Assembly: GCF_027943255.1 (NCBI RefSeq)
Contig: NC_072892.1
Coordinates: 18,933,792 to 18,997,791 of the forward strand
Direction: 5' to 3'
DNA length: 64,000 bases
From: Anastrepha obliqua
Lineage: Eukaryota > Arthropoda > Insecta > Diptera > Tephritidae
The notes below the pieces were generated by a model. That model had not been told where the DNA came from. It was given only the letters and a program-made list of their open reading frames with translations, and did no database searches. Shown here piece after piece: positions 9,979 through 20,489 of this stretch. Each line of letters starts with the position of its first letter. Within the stretch, counting starts at the first letter, position 1. The position numbers and the translations under genes are program-made.

Positions 9979-12900
9979 ATGTCGGCAAAAGAAGAAAATA
10001 ATCACAAAAATGGGACATTGGGCAGCAAACCAAGTGAAAAAAAGAGTGACGCTACCAACGGTGATGGTCCTACAGTGCCGGACTGGTTGAAAGCTGAATT
10101 ATTCAACGACTTCCTGAAGGGAAATATACCAGAGTTTAAAGAAATTAAGAATTTCAAAATAAAACCTGCAGTAGCACCGGGCGAGAACTATACCACCCTA
10201 ATGTTGCAAATCGAAATCGAAATCTACACACAATGTAAGTTTTGTTGGTTCCCTTATCTCACCCCCCACATATGTAAACACATAAATAGTGAAATATACC
10301 TGCCGGAAATGGGTAGTCGCTTACTCAAATACTAGCTTTCAGTGCACTTAGTACGATTTACTTTGGCATTGGCTTCAAAATCTTGCAGAGGCGATGAGAG
10401 AGCTCAAACAAGAAATACCTTTTTCCTAGAACACCAAAAAAAAAACACCTGTATATACAAGCAGGCTAATCACCTACCCTGTCAGAAATCAAAACAGATT
10501 AACGAAACCAATGCAAGACTGAGTCTTGTCGAGGCCCTATGCTCCCGAGAGGAATGAACAAAGAACAAAAAAATATACAAGTAATATGGCGGCCGCCGTA
10601 GCAGAACGGGTTGGTGCGTGACTACCATTCGGAAGTGCGTAGGTTCGAATCCCCGCACACGAACATCAAATAATAAAAAAAGTATTTTCTAACCGCGGTC
10701 GCCCCTCGGCAGGCAATGACAAAGCTCCGAGTGTATTTCTGCCATGAAAAAGCTCCTCATAAAAATCATTTCCGTTCGGAGTCGGCTGACAATTGTAGGC
10801 CCCTCCATTTGTGGAAAAACATCAAGACGCATGCCGCAAATAGGAGAAGGAGGTCGGCCAAATACTTAACAGAAATGTACGCGCCAATTATACATTTTTT
10901 GTTTTACATACAAGTAATGCCGATCTCATAAAAAATAGTACAAAAATTCATTTTTAATTATTTTGTTTATTTATTGAAAGCGAAAATATTTGTATGTTTT
11001 TGAAAAATAAGTTAGGCTTGCAGAGGTTTTTTGAAGTCATGATTTAATTATTAAAGGCTTGCTCACTTGTGGCATTAGAAATTTGACACGCCCTTACAAA
11101 AGGTCGCATTTAGGACTGGTGAAGAAAGTGGCAAGACCGTAGCAAAAAGTATTTTTTCACTTAATTGGAAACAAGCGGCGAACGGTTCACAAATTTCATT
11201 TAAATTATTATTTGAATGTGACTAACGTATTAGGTGCGCAACTAAGTTCTCGCTGTTTTTTTGATGAAAATACAACTTTATTCTGAAAAAATAGTTACAA
11301 GTGAATCATTGAAAGTATTGCCCATCGCTGGCTACTCCTTTTTCCCATCTTTCTGGTAGATCTCGTATAACGTCGCGGTAAAACTGTTCGTCTTTTGAGG
11401 CTATCCACAGATCAAGCCCTTTTTTGATGTCTTCTGGACGGCGCAATATCTGTCGCAATATGGCGGGTGGGGTAGGATTTGCCATTTCAGCATTTCCAGG
11501 TAGGTTTTAATGGGTTTGGCAACGTGAGGCCGAGCGTTGTCATGCTATAGAATCACTTTTTCATGCCTCTCCGCGTATTGCGGCCGCTTCTCGCGCAGTG
11601 CTCAGCTCAATCGCATCAATTGAAGTCGATACCGATCCCCAGTGATGGTTTCGCTTGGTTTTAACACTTCATAATAAATAACACCAATTTGGTCGCACCA
11701 AATACATAGCATAACCTTCGCAGCGTGAATATTCGGCCGAGGCGACGACGTAGAAGTATTACCGGGCAGTCCCCATGACTTTCTTTTCTTTGGATTGCTG
11801 TAATGAATCTATATTTCATCACCCGGGACGATGCGATGAAGAAAACCCTTCCTTTTATGCCGCTGGAGCAGTGGCAGTTGTTCACAGGCGAAAAAAGAAA
11901 AAACGACGTTCAACATCCCTTGGTTTTAACTCATAAGGAACCCAAGTCCCCTGTTTCTGAATCATTCCCATGCAATCGATTGAAAATGGATTGGCGGGTA
12001 ACTCCTAATACTGAAGCAAGCTCTACTTGCATTTGAGACGGATCCTCATTCACCAATGCCTCCAGCCTCCAATTCAGCGTCTTCGAAGGTTTTTGGCCTC
12101 CCTTCACGCGGACTTTCGTCAACATCAAAATTACCGTCTTTGAAGTGACGGAACCAATCTCGGCACGTTGTTTCATTTAAAGCAGCATCTTCATAAACTT
12201 TTTGTAGCTCTCGCTCTCGATGCGCTTCAGCCGCCGTTTTTTTCGAATGAAAGAGGAAAATGAACACTTCCCGCAAATGACGATTATTCGGCACAAAATC
12301 AGACATTTTCACAAAACCAAAAGTATACTCGTATTATACCAAAACAAAATCTCTAATGTGTCGAAGCAGTTTGTTAACCAAATGTCTAAGCTTGGTTTAT
12401 GACGTTTAGGTTATATAGGGTGATCAATCATGAGGTGCTTTTTTCAATAGTTAAAAAAAAACAAAAATGTAAATTATGTTCAAAACCTTTATTTATCATT
12501 TGAAAGGACATTCTTTGACATTTACTTTTTGAATATGACTTCATTCAAATGTTGGCCGCAACTACGCTTAAGGTGGTCCATTCTGAAGGTCCAATTTTCA
12601 ATCACTCGTTCGAGCATTTCGACTGGTATGTCGTGAATAACACGCGTAATGTAGCTGGTTTATCAGCCGTTGTTTTCTCTGGGTGTAAAGGTAGCTCTTG
12701 AACCTGTTCTGGTTGCTCTTCATCCCAAATACGGCAATTTTGCTTATTGACGTAACCATTGAGCCAGAAATGCGCCTCATCGCTGAACAAAATTTTGCTC
12801 GAAAACCGCGGATCTTCTTCAAACGCTGATTTTCATAATACAGTTGAACAATTTGTAGACGTTGTTGCGGTGTGAGTCTTTCCATGATGAAATGCCAAAC

Positions 12901-15900
12901 GCTGTTCAACAAATCCACGATGACAGTTTGCCACAACTCGCGCGCGATCTGTAAAAAAACGCAAATGAAAAAAACTCCTCTTAATTGATCACCCTATATA
13001 AGAATCAACTAGCACACACTGCTGGCGGCACTGACAAACAAGCGCACCTAATAATTATTTGATTAAGTTAAATAATTTCTTTTTTGAATAGCACACTTGT
13101 CATCTTCTGCTAATAACCTCTATTTATCATATATTTTCATACATAATTAATAATACACAAATTTACACAAATAAATATGAGCATCGTGGTTGCATTCCAA
13201 AAAAACACAACTCAAATTGAAACAACTCAAAGTGAATTAAGATTTTCTATAGCAAACCATGTAATGATGGAAGATAGGTTTTATACTTACAATACTTTTT
13301 AAAAAGAAAATTGAACAAAGTAAACATTTAAAAATAATTTAAACTTTATTACACACATACATAAAAAAAAATTGAATTAAAACAAAATAAGCAAAATTAA
13401 AATTTATCACTGCCTGATGAGTCCATAGTGGATGTTGTCGTAAGTCGGCTTTCTTTCACAAAAAATTGATCCAACGTTTGCTGAACAGCTTTTTTTTAAC
13501 GTAAAATGAGTTTCCTTGTAGCAATTCGTGGGAACCGCCTTTGAAACTCTTTCCGCTTTCAGGATCGTTTTTAAAAAAAAAAATGCCATAGCTTCGTCAA
13601 CCACACACATCGCTTAGGAAATTTATTTAGAGGTTAAATTTTGTTCTTTGGAGATTTCTTTTGAATGGTCACTGTCATCTTTTTCATTAGCAAATTGCAA
13701 TTCCAGTGGCAATAGTTCTTCATTAGAGACTTCTTGGTTGTGCGAGGTTAGCAATTCATTTATGTCACTCTTCTCCATACCTTCAAAATTAGACTCTCTA
13801 ACTAAATTAGAAATTTCATGACGAACAGCTGGTGTACCATCAACTTCTGCAGCGCATATTCGGTGAACACATTCAGGCCATAATTTGCGCCAAACACCAT
13901 TCATGCAAGATGGCTTAACCACCTCCCACAGATCGGAAATAATTTCTATGGCTTACATAATAATGAACTTTTTCCAAAACTCTAGCAGGACAGGTTTATC
14001 TTGTCCGCCAGTCTCACTTAAAAGAAGTTTAAATGTTCGTCGAAGGTCATAACTTTTAAATACATAAATAGTTTTTTAAATGATAGTCTTTTTATTTTTT
14101 GTAATTCTACCAGCAGCGCCCGTTCCCCTTATCATTTGGCTAAAAATATTACATATATATGTAAAAAAAAAAATAATATAATTCTGCCAATAAATAAATT
14201 GGACAAATATTTACCTTTTTTGTAACCAGAAACAACACGTACAAATTTATATACATTTGTTATTCTCTTTTTAAAAAAGCACAAAACATTACGTAATTGA
14301 AACTGAACGCTAAAATTAGCAAAACAAAGTGAAAATAAAATGATTACGTTGATTTTTGCTTAGAAAGGAAATCCTGGAGTTTTGATGGCATGGCGCAATC
14401 AGAAACAAAAGTGTTGCCATCTTTTAGAAAAAAAGAAAATTTCAGAAAAAAAGATATTAAAGACTCGAACCTAAAACAACGCAACCTCGAAAATTTAACG
14501 ACGCACAGTGAAAATTAGTACCAATTAAGCAGCGACGCAACTTCGAAAAAACGCAAAGCGAACTGACGCAAAGCCAGGTATTGGTGTGCATATGTGAAAT
14601 ATATTTACGTTGTCCATAAAATATGTTTGTTAATAGATGCCGCCAGCAGTGTATGCTAGTCGATTCTAACATAACCTAAACGTCATAAACCAAGCTTAGA
14701 CATTTGGTTAACAAACTGCTTCGACACATTAGTGATTTTGTTTTGATACCATCGGCGGCTGAAGCGCATCGAGAGCTACAAAAAGTTATGGAGATGCTGC
14801 ATTAAGTGAAACAACGTGCCGAGATTGGTCCCGTCGCTTCAAAGATGCTGATTTTAATGTTGACGACCGTCCGCGTGAAGGAAGGTCAAAAACCTTCGAA
14901 GACGCTGAATTGGAGGCATTGCGCAATGAGGATCTTTGTCAAACGCAGGAAGAGCTTGCCTCAGTATTAGGAGTTACCCGCCAATCCATTTTTCGCTGTG
15001 TCGCCTGTGAACAACTGCTGCGGCGGCAAAAAAAGGAAGGATTTCCTTCATCTCATCGTGACGGGTGATGAAAAATGGATTCATTGCAGCAATCCGAAGA
15101 AAAGATATTCATGGGGACTGCCCGATAATGCTTCTACGATGTCGCCTCGGCCGAATATTCACGCTACAAAGGTTATGCCATGTATTTGGTGCGACCAAAT
15201 TGGTGTTATTTATTATGAACTATTAAAACCAAGCGAAACCATCACTGGGGATCGGTATCGACTTCAATTGATGTGATTGAGCCGAGCACTGCGCGAGAAG
15301 CGACCGCAATACGCGGAGAGGTCGGCCTCACGTTGCCAAACCGTTGCCCGTTAAAACTTACCTGGAAACACTGAAATGGGAAATCCTACCCCCCCGCCAT
15401 ATTTTCCAGATATTGCGCCGTCCGATTATCACATGTTCCGATCGATGGCACATGGTCTAGCTGACCAGCAGTTGAATTCATATGAAGACATCAAAAAATG
15501 GCTTGGTAGTTGGATAGCAAAATGGGAAAAAGTAGTAACCAGCGATGGGCAATACTTTCAACGATTCACTTGTAACCATTTTTCCAGAAGTAAGTTGTAT
15601 TTTCATCAAAAAGAAAACAGCGAGCATCTACTTGCGCACCTAATATATTTTGTGAATTTATTTTTAAATTTAAAATCGATCGCGAAATTACGAAGCTTCG
15701 CCAATATGAAGCTATTATATTACCTAAGCAAAAAACGAATTATTTCCATCGCGTGGAGACTATCCAACTCTTAACTTAAAAAAAAAATATATTAGTAATT
15801 GGCGCGTACATTTTTATTAGGTGTTTGGCCGAGCTCTTCCTCCTATTATTGGCAGATATTTTTTATGGGGAGCTTTTTCATGGTAGAAATTCACTTGGAG

Positions 15901-18715
15901 GTTTGCCATTGCCTGCCGAGGGGCGACCGCTATTAGAAAAATGTTTTTATTAGTTTTGGTATCACCGAGATTCGAACCTATGTTCTCTCTGAATTCCGAA
16001 TGGTAGTAACGCACCAACCCATTCGGCTACGGCGGCCAAAGGATGAAGTCTTCAAATTCGTTGGGAAAACTCTTTGCATTAGACGCGAGGGCGAGTTTTT
16101 TCCTCATTCTCTCAATGTTTAGCAAAACATAAATATATGATTGTGCGAGTTTTGCCCAGCACTGATTTAAAGTGCAGTTAAAGTAAGCCAAATTTCCTAC
16201 AGGGATGTACAAGTATCATACGTATAAAAGCTTATTATTGTCTCCATACACACACATTAAGGTGACCGGGTGTACAAAAAAATTTCTTCAACTACACTGG
16301 CACGCCCATCATGTCGTTAAACGATCTGACAGAAATGCCACCAGGGCTCTCTTAGATTATGTGGATCAATTGTAAAGTCTCCCGCATTGACAATTTTCAT
16401 TCCCCATATAAGATGCAAAGAAAAATCTTATACAGAGGATTAAACTTTAATTCTGGTCTTGATCAGTTATTGCCGGTTTTACGAAAGGCTATCAGGGAGC
16501 AAGCAGTTCAGCAACTTCAGCAGCAACAAGAACGTCAATAGCAGAATAAACAGCTTGGATATGACTGCCGCTTACGTCAATCACTCAGTACCTTATCAAA
16601 CAGAAGCCAAGGCAATAGTTTGCAAGTATCAGACTATGGTACATTTTCCGATGTTTCATTTGCTCCAAAACCGCTTATGTCCACAGGAGTGGAACCTGTT
16701 GTGTCAGTAGACATTGGCGCAACGTTTATGTCTCCTTGAAGAAATACTAGCGCGGTTCAGCCGAGGAGGAGGAATGTTATAGTGTTAGTACGAGGTCACC
16801 CCACTCACAACTGGTGTGACAACACCTTTGATAATGTTTCTGATATTTTGATTTCAACCTCTTTCCCAAAACAAAAAAAAACGTCACACCACATTGAAGT
16901 TTGGGATGAGGGCACAACTCATCTCGTAAATTTTTGTTTGTCATTATGACTGATTAAATATTTCTTATCTCCAAATGGGTTGGTGCGCGACTACCAATCG
17001 GAAGTCCCAAAGCCCCGGCAATGAAACACAAATTGATAGAAAAAGTATTTTCTAATGGCAGTCGCTCCTCAGCAGACAATGGCAAGCCTCCGAGCCATGA
17101 AAATATATATAATTTTCTTTAACTCCTGCGGCTCACAACGCACCCATGATCTAAGTTGCATCGCGGTCTCTACGTGTGATGCGGCTGCCAAACCTTACCT
17201 AGCCTAACCTTCTTTAACTCCGGTTGGAGTGTAACATAGGACCTGAACAGAGTCATGAAAGAACGCCTCATACCGAAACCATTTGCCGCGCGGAGGTGAC
17301 ATAAAACTGTAGGTCCTTCCATTTGTGAAAAACACAAACTGTATATAATTTTTCAAAAGCAGCATACTTAATTGGCGAACTCTCAGTGCCTGATTTTATA
17401 TGAGAAAAGAAAATATCCTTGGCAGGATCCCTTAAAATAGAACTGCGTGACTTTCTAAGCCTCGCGAGTGCAGAGTTTGTTTCCACGGTCATCCTAATAC
17501 ACTTTGAAATTGTATTTATTCAACAGCTGGCAAGCAGAAGACGCTGTCTTATATGATGAAACTGCCTATCGATTCGCTTAAGGACTTAATGGAGAATTAT
17601 GACGTCTTCGGCATTGAATCCACCATGTACTGTTCAGTGGTGCCCGAAATGGAGCAGATGTATCGTGATGCAGGTGTCGAAGTGAAATTCGGTGCACGAT
17701 ATTATGACATTCGGCCACCAACAGAAGCTGCTATCATATTGCTAGAAGATTTGCGCCAGCGCGGCTTTAAGAATGTCAATCGGCTTCAAGGGCTCGACAT
17801 GGAGCACACAAAGTGTATGCTTCGGAAACTTGCTCAATGGCATGCAGCGTCTGCGACGCGCGTCCAGTTCAAAGGTCCCTACCCAAAGGCTATAACAATT
17901 GGCTTCTTCTTAGAGGAATACTACGAATCGACGAAGCAGATGTATGAAAATCTAGGCAAAGCATTCATGAACAGCGCAAGGACGTTGCAAGGCAATGAGG
18001 AATACATCGAAACCTTGGCACGTATAGACACACTTAAATGCGTATGTATGTATGTATGCAGATATGAGAATGCATTTGTTTGATTTCTTTACAGGAGAAA
18101 TTCAATTTGGATCAATTTGCTAGACTCTTCAAAGCCAGCAAGTTCGATCCGAATGAGTTTAATGTATTGAACCACGGCGACTGCTGGTCCAACAATGTCA
18201 TGTTTCAATACGATGCGTTTGGAAAAATCAAAGAAACATATTTCGTGGACTATCAGCTACCCAAGTACGGCTCACCAGCTCAAGATTTGTATTACGCTCT
18301 GCTCTCCTCAACAAGTTTCGAATTGAAAGTAAAACAATTCGACTACTTTATCAAATTCTATCACGACAATTTAGTAGAGAATCTGACGCTGTTGAAGTAC
18401 CCCAAGCAAATACCCAAGCTGAGGGATCTGCACACACTTTTGCATAAGCACAACATTTGGGGTAAGTAAAAAATAAAAAAAAAATAAACAAAAGAGTTTG
18501 TCAAAATGCGTACCCTTAAAGCTTACGCGACAACCAGTGGAGTTATGGCCGCCGTACTGCTGGATCCCACCGACAAGGCTAAGCTCGAAAGTATGATTGA
18601 GGAAAGTGAAGCTGGAGATGATTTCAAGAAGCAATTGTTCGCAGGTGCGAGATTTCGTAAGCATGCTGAGGTCATCTTGCCATGGCTACATAATCGCGGC
18701 GTATTGGAGTGCTGA
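9979..18715 (+). CDS. EcKL kinase gene B (four exons, 7.3 kb first intron)
   Basis: This is a complete CHK kinase-like protein of the EcKinase family, probably a cytosolic small-molecule kinase; the substrate is not deducible. Exon 1 is 9979-10234 (MSAKEENN start, then DWLKAELFNDFL and PGENYTTLMLQ, typical of the family N-terminus), with donor GTAAGT and phase 1. Exon 2 is 17527-18017 or -18041; LSYMMKLP holds the ATP-binding lysine and LAQWHAAS the helix before the core. Exon 3 is 18095-18461, with LNHGDCWSNNVMF and VDYQLPKYGSP. Exon 4 is 18522-18715, ending VLEC and TGA. The ancestral exon 2 donor is GC (ttg|GCACGT, 18018). A good in-frame donor GTATGT lies 24 nt later, adding eight residues. 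Length is 435 or 443 residues. Intron 1 holds mariners, Tigger, SINEs and a decayed frame. It is probably functional if either donor is used. Confidence 0.85.
10521..10576 (+). mobile_element. Severely 5'-truncated LINE 3' end
   Basis: The stretch 'gagtcttgtcgaggcccta' and the following 'tgctcccgagagga' plus an A-rich tail is almost identical to 9099-9150, the end of the LINE at 8376. Only the last ~15 codons of the reading frame (SLVEALCSREE) and the tail are present. It lies in gene B intron 1 next to a SINE. Confidence 0.6.
10588..10893 (+). repeat. tRNA-derived SINE, near full length
   Basis: The most complete plus-strand copy. The tRNA-like head is 'ggcggccgccgtagcagaac' and the B box 'gtaggttcgaatccc'. 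The body is 'ctcggcaggcaatgac', 'gtgtatttctgccatgaaaa', 'tcctcataaaaatcatttcc' and 'catcaagacgcatgcc', ending 'gtacgcgccaattatac'. Any reading frames across it are accidental. Confidence 0.85.
11229..13053 (-). mobile_element. Mariner of mauritiana type, broken, with a nested element
   Basis: The ends are TTAGGTGCGCAACTAAG at the left and, reading inward from the right, TTAGGTGCGCTTG. The minus strand starts MSDFVPNNRHLREVFIF at about 12306, followed by RDWFRHFKDGNFDVDE and GRPKTFEDAELEA. That order and wording match Mos1-like transposases. A 7-bp insertion after ELEA shifts the frame; the same insertion is in the copy at 60952. The catalytic half (11270-11900) reads in scattered frames. A second DD41D-like element is inserted in the 5' leader. 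It lies in gene B intron 1 in antisense orientation. Confidence 0.75.
12418..12994 (-). mobile_element. Nested internally deleted DD41D-type element
   Basis: Perfect ends GGGTGATC...GATCACCC are flanked by TATA on both sides, consistent with TA-targeted insertion. Inside, the minus strand has MERLTPQQRLQIVQLYYENQ at the 5' side and then jumps to KILFSDEAHFWLNGYVNKQN. The region between, and everything after LPLHPEKTT, is largely deleted. It is 577 bp and makes no transposase. It interrupts the leader of the surrounding mariner, so it is the younger insertion. Confidence 0.75.
13407..14045 (-). mobile_element. Tigger/pogo-like transposase C-terminal part
   Basis: The minus strand reads RRTFKLLLSETGGQDKPVLL, EFWKKF, then VKPSCMNGVWRKLWPECVH. 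It continues to INELLTSHNQEVSNEELLPL and ends with a tail containing AVPTNCYKETHF. This is the C-terminal segment of pogo/Tigger DDE transposases (consensus SCLNGCWKKLWPECV...DINELLEEH). At least two stops (near 13975 and 13620) interrupt it and the HTH and DDE domains are missing. It is an old 5'-truncated copy in gene B intron 1. Confidence 0.65.
14046..14637. other. No gene recognised; may hold the leader of the pogo-like element
   Basis: AT-rich. A stretch at 14470-14575 has repeated short units ('aacgcaacctcg', 'gacgcaacttcg', 'aaacgcaaagcgaactgacg') like degenerate ends of a pogo-type element, but no matching inverted partner was found. Confidence 0.3.
14638..15658 (+). mobile_element. 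Mariner of mauritiana type, copy 2, catalytic motif deleted
   Basis: The sequence begins with the leader shared with the copy at 11229 ('gccgccagcagtgt') and ends CTTGCGCACCTAATA. Fragments read FEDAELEALRNEDLCQTQEE, LIVTGDEKWIHCSNPKKR (first catalytic D), IWCDQIGVIYYELLKPSE and FPDIAPSDYHMFRSM (third D). Compared with the copy at 60952, it lacks ~100 bp before the first catalytic motif and ~30 bp holding HHDNGRPH, the second catalytic D. It does not carry the 7-bp frameshift of the other two copies. It gives the uninterrupted site for the TTAA element at 61257. Confidence 0.75.
15796..16037 (-). repeat. tRNA-derived SINE, minus strand, short variant
   Basis: Read on the minus strand, the head is 'tttggccgccgtagccgaat', then a B box 'ataggttcgaatctcgg' preceded by 'ggaattcagagagaaca', like a tRNA with a long variable arm. 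The 3' end is 'gtacgcgccaattac'. A deletion of about 60 bp removes the 'tccgttcggagtcggctg' block. It lies in gene B intron 1. Confidence 0.8.
16359..16949 (+). pseudogene. Decayed unassigned reading frame in gene B intron 1
   Basis: One frame runs about 195 codons with only two stops, TAG at 16539 and TGA at 16737, each one C-to-T change from CAG or CGA. The product would be glutamine-rich in the middle (QAVQQLQQQQERQ), then have RQSLSTLSNRSQ and VVSVDIGATFMSP. It ends RRRNVIVLVRGHPTHNWCDN and HHIEVWDEGTTHLVNF before a TGA near 16947. No family was recognised. It may be a processed pseudogene, a lost exon of another gene, or an unknown element. The claim rests on frame length and composition only. 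Confidence 0.35.
16973..17345 (+). repeat. tRNA-derived SINE, long variant, interrupted
   Basis: The head is partial ('atgggttggtgcgcgactac'), then 'cagacaatggcaagcctccg' and the long-variant block 'agccatgaaaatatat' with 'ctttaactccggttggagtg'. An 83-bp unrelated piece splits the block. The terminal 'gtaagcgccaatt' is absent, so the 3' end is lost. Confidence 0.7.
17127..17209. mobile_element. 83-bp insert with 12-bp target duplication
   Basis: The 12-mer TTCTTTAACTCC occurs at 17115-17126 and again at 17210-17221, flanking an 83-bp unit that begins TGCGGCTCACAACG and ends CCTTACCTAGCCTAACC. Other long-variant SINE copies have the 12-mer once, so the insert is secondary. A 12-bp duplication and a one-sided motif suggest retroposition of a short RNA or a LINE end. 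Confidence 0.65.
18042..18057. repeat. (GTAT)n microsatellite at gene B alternative donor
   Basis: The tract gtatgtatgtatgtat begins exactly at the alternative exon 2 donor, giving several consecutive GTATGT sites. Only the first keeps phase 0 to the exon 3 acceptor without extra residues beyond the eight. Confidence 0.7.
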
Positions 18716-19044
18716 CCTACATACAAATCACCGAGTTCACATTTTGTTTAACGACCACTTTATCTGTGCGATTTTTAACTGTTATTTGCTGTGTATTGTG
18801 TAATAATGAAAAAAAAAAACAATATATGCAAGTGCATATGTATGTATGTATTGTATGTATGTAGGTACTTAAGTGCACATAGTGGATATGTATGCTGAAC
18901 GTGAAGAGAATAAGGTTTTATTTATTGCAATTCCTGGAAATGTGTGTATGTAAGCATGGATATGTACAGCGTTGAAACGCACGTGTGTAAGCTTTTGTGA
19001 GCATTTCAAAATACCAGTTAATCGCACATGAGAAATTAAGTAAA
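18716..19044. other. Gene B 3' flank
   Basis: Downstream of the gene B stop. It has (TATG)n tracts near 18838 and several AATAAG/AATAAT near-matches but no clean AATAAA. Confidence 0.4.
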
Positions 19045-19851
19045 GGGTGATTTTTTAAGAGCTATAGGAAAGTTGTTCAAAAAAACACACGTAAAATTCA
19101 GAACAAAGCATGCAATTTTTATTTAAATCGATAGTGCAGTCCATATAATTTAATGTTTGAGAATTATTTCATGCAAATGTTGACCGCGACTGCGCTTCAA
19201 ATGGCCCATCCGCTTAGTCCAATTTTGGCATACCCTTTCCAATGTTTCGGCCGGTATCTCACATATAAATGCTTTAATGTTTTCTTCCAATGCGTTAATT
19301 GAAGCAGGATCGTCTGAATAGACATGAGCTTTAACATAGCCCCATGCTGTGTGGCATGTGGCACCGTCTTGCTGAAACCACTGTCATGCAAGTCAAGCTC
19401 TTGCATTTTGGGCAAAAAAAGTTGGATATCATTTCACGGTAGCGCTCACCATTCACAGTTACGTTACGATTCGAAGCATCTTTGAAGAAGTACGGTCCAA
19501 TGATACCTCCATCCCATAAACCGCACCAAACTGTGACCTTTTCTGGATACATTGGTAGCTCTTGCAATTCTTCTGGCTGATCTTCACTCCAAAATCGACA
19601 ATTCTACTTATTTACGTACCCATTGATCCAAAAATGAGCTTCGTCGCTGAACACAATTTTTCGACTTTAAACTTTCTTAACAGAACACGCATTTTTATAA
19701 TAAAATTCAATGATTTGCAAGCGTTGTTCGTTTGTAAGACGATTCATGGTTAAATTATAGACCAAACTGAAGATGTTTGACAGTGAAACAAAAAACGTTC
19801 GTCAGCTGTTTTAACCAACTGTTTAAAAAGATAATTGCTAAAAAATCACCC
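19045..19851 (-). mobile_element. DD41D-type element with internal deletion
   Basis: Ends GGGTGATTTTTTAAGAG and the inverse AAAAAATCACCC enclose 807 bp. The minus strand has MNRLTNEQRLQIIEFYYKNA, then directly KIVFSDEAHFWINGYVNK (first catalytic D), YPEKVTVWCGLWDGGIIGP and GERYREMISNFF. Decayed matches run to the C-terminus. The helix-turn-helix region between is deleted. It is a different subfamily from the AAGGGTGGTTAA elements. Confidence 0.7.
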
Positions 19852-20489
19852 ATTAGTTAGTGTTGGATTTGTTTTCATTTTATTTCATGCCTCTATGGGA
19901 TTCCCACAGTAAACATTTACCCGACGCGGAGACAAAATAAAGCATTTGTATGGATAGGAGTACGAAATAATTCGATATTCCACGCAAATGGGTGAAAACT
20001 GGTTTAAATTTCTTACCAGCCTTACAGTTTTGCATGGTGAAAAAATTGTTAAAGGGGTTCTACGTAGTAAACCGTTATTCGGCTTTGAGCTCTTATCTTG
20101 TGATAGTGATAAAAATCAACAACAGGCCGAATGACGCAAAATCCAAAGTTCTCATAAAAAAAATGTTTCTTCCATACCTAAGCAGCAAACATGGTAATCT
20201 ATCAGTCTTGCAGTTTTTGGGGTTTTTCTAACATTAGCCGCATTAGTAGAATTAATTCCTACGTACATAGGAAACATACTTTTGTTCAAGTATGATAGAA
20301 AGAAGATTGCGCCCATCAGAAAGTGCGTGACGTCACATTGGCTGAGTTGTGCAGTGTTGCCAATCATTTACTTTTCGCAATAAATTTAGTGCCTTTTTAT
20401 ATACCAAAATGCGAAAATTTTTAAGTTTCGTGTTTGTTTCTTATTTTTAATTTAAAGCTACCGGAACTATAAGTTAAAAGCTCGAAACT
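19852..20489. other. No recognised gene or element
   Basis: Contains a 72-residue minus-strand frame (20367-20152) without any recognised domain. No inverted ends noticed. Confidence 0.3.

Noticed and set aside
10588..10660. tRNA gene
   Set aside because: A- and B-box-like motifs are present but the acceptor stem does not pair and the sequence continues into the shared SINE body in all copies.
10716..10931. Reading frame of 71 codons on the plus strand
   Set aside because: It lies entirely within the SINE at 10588 and a similar frame recurs by chance in other SINE copies; no coding support.
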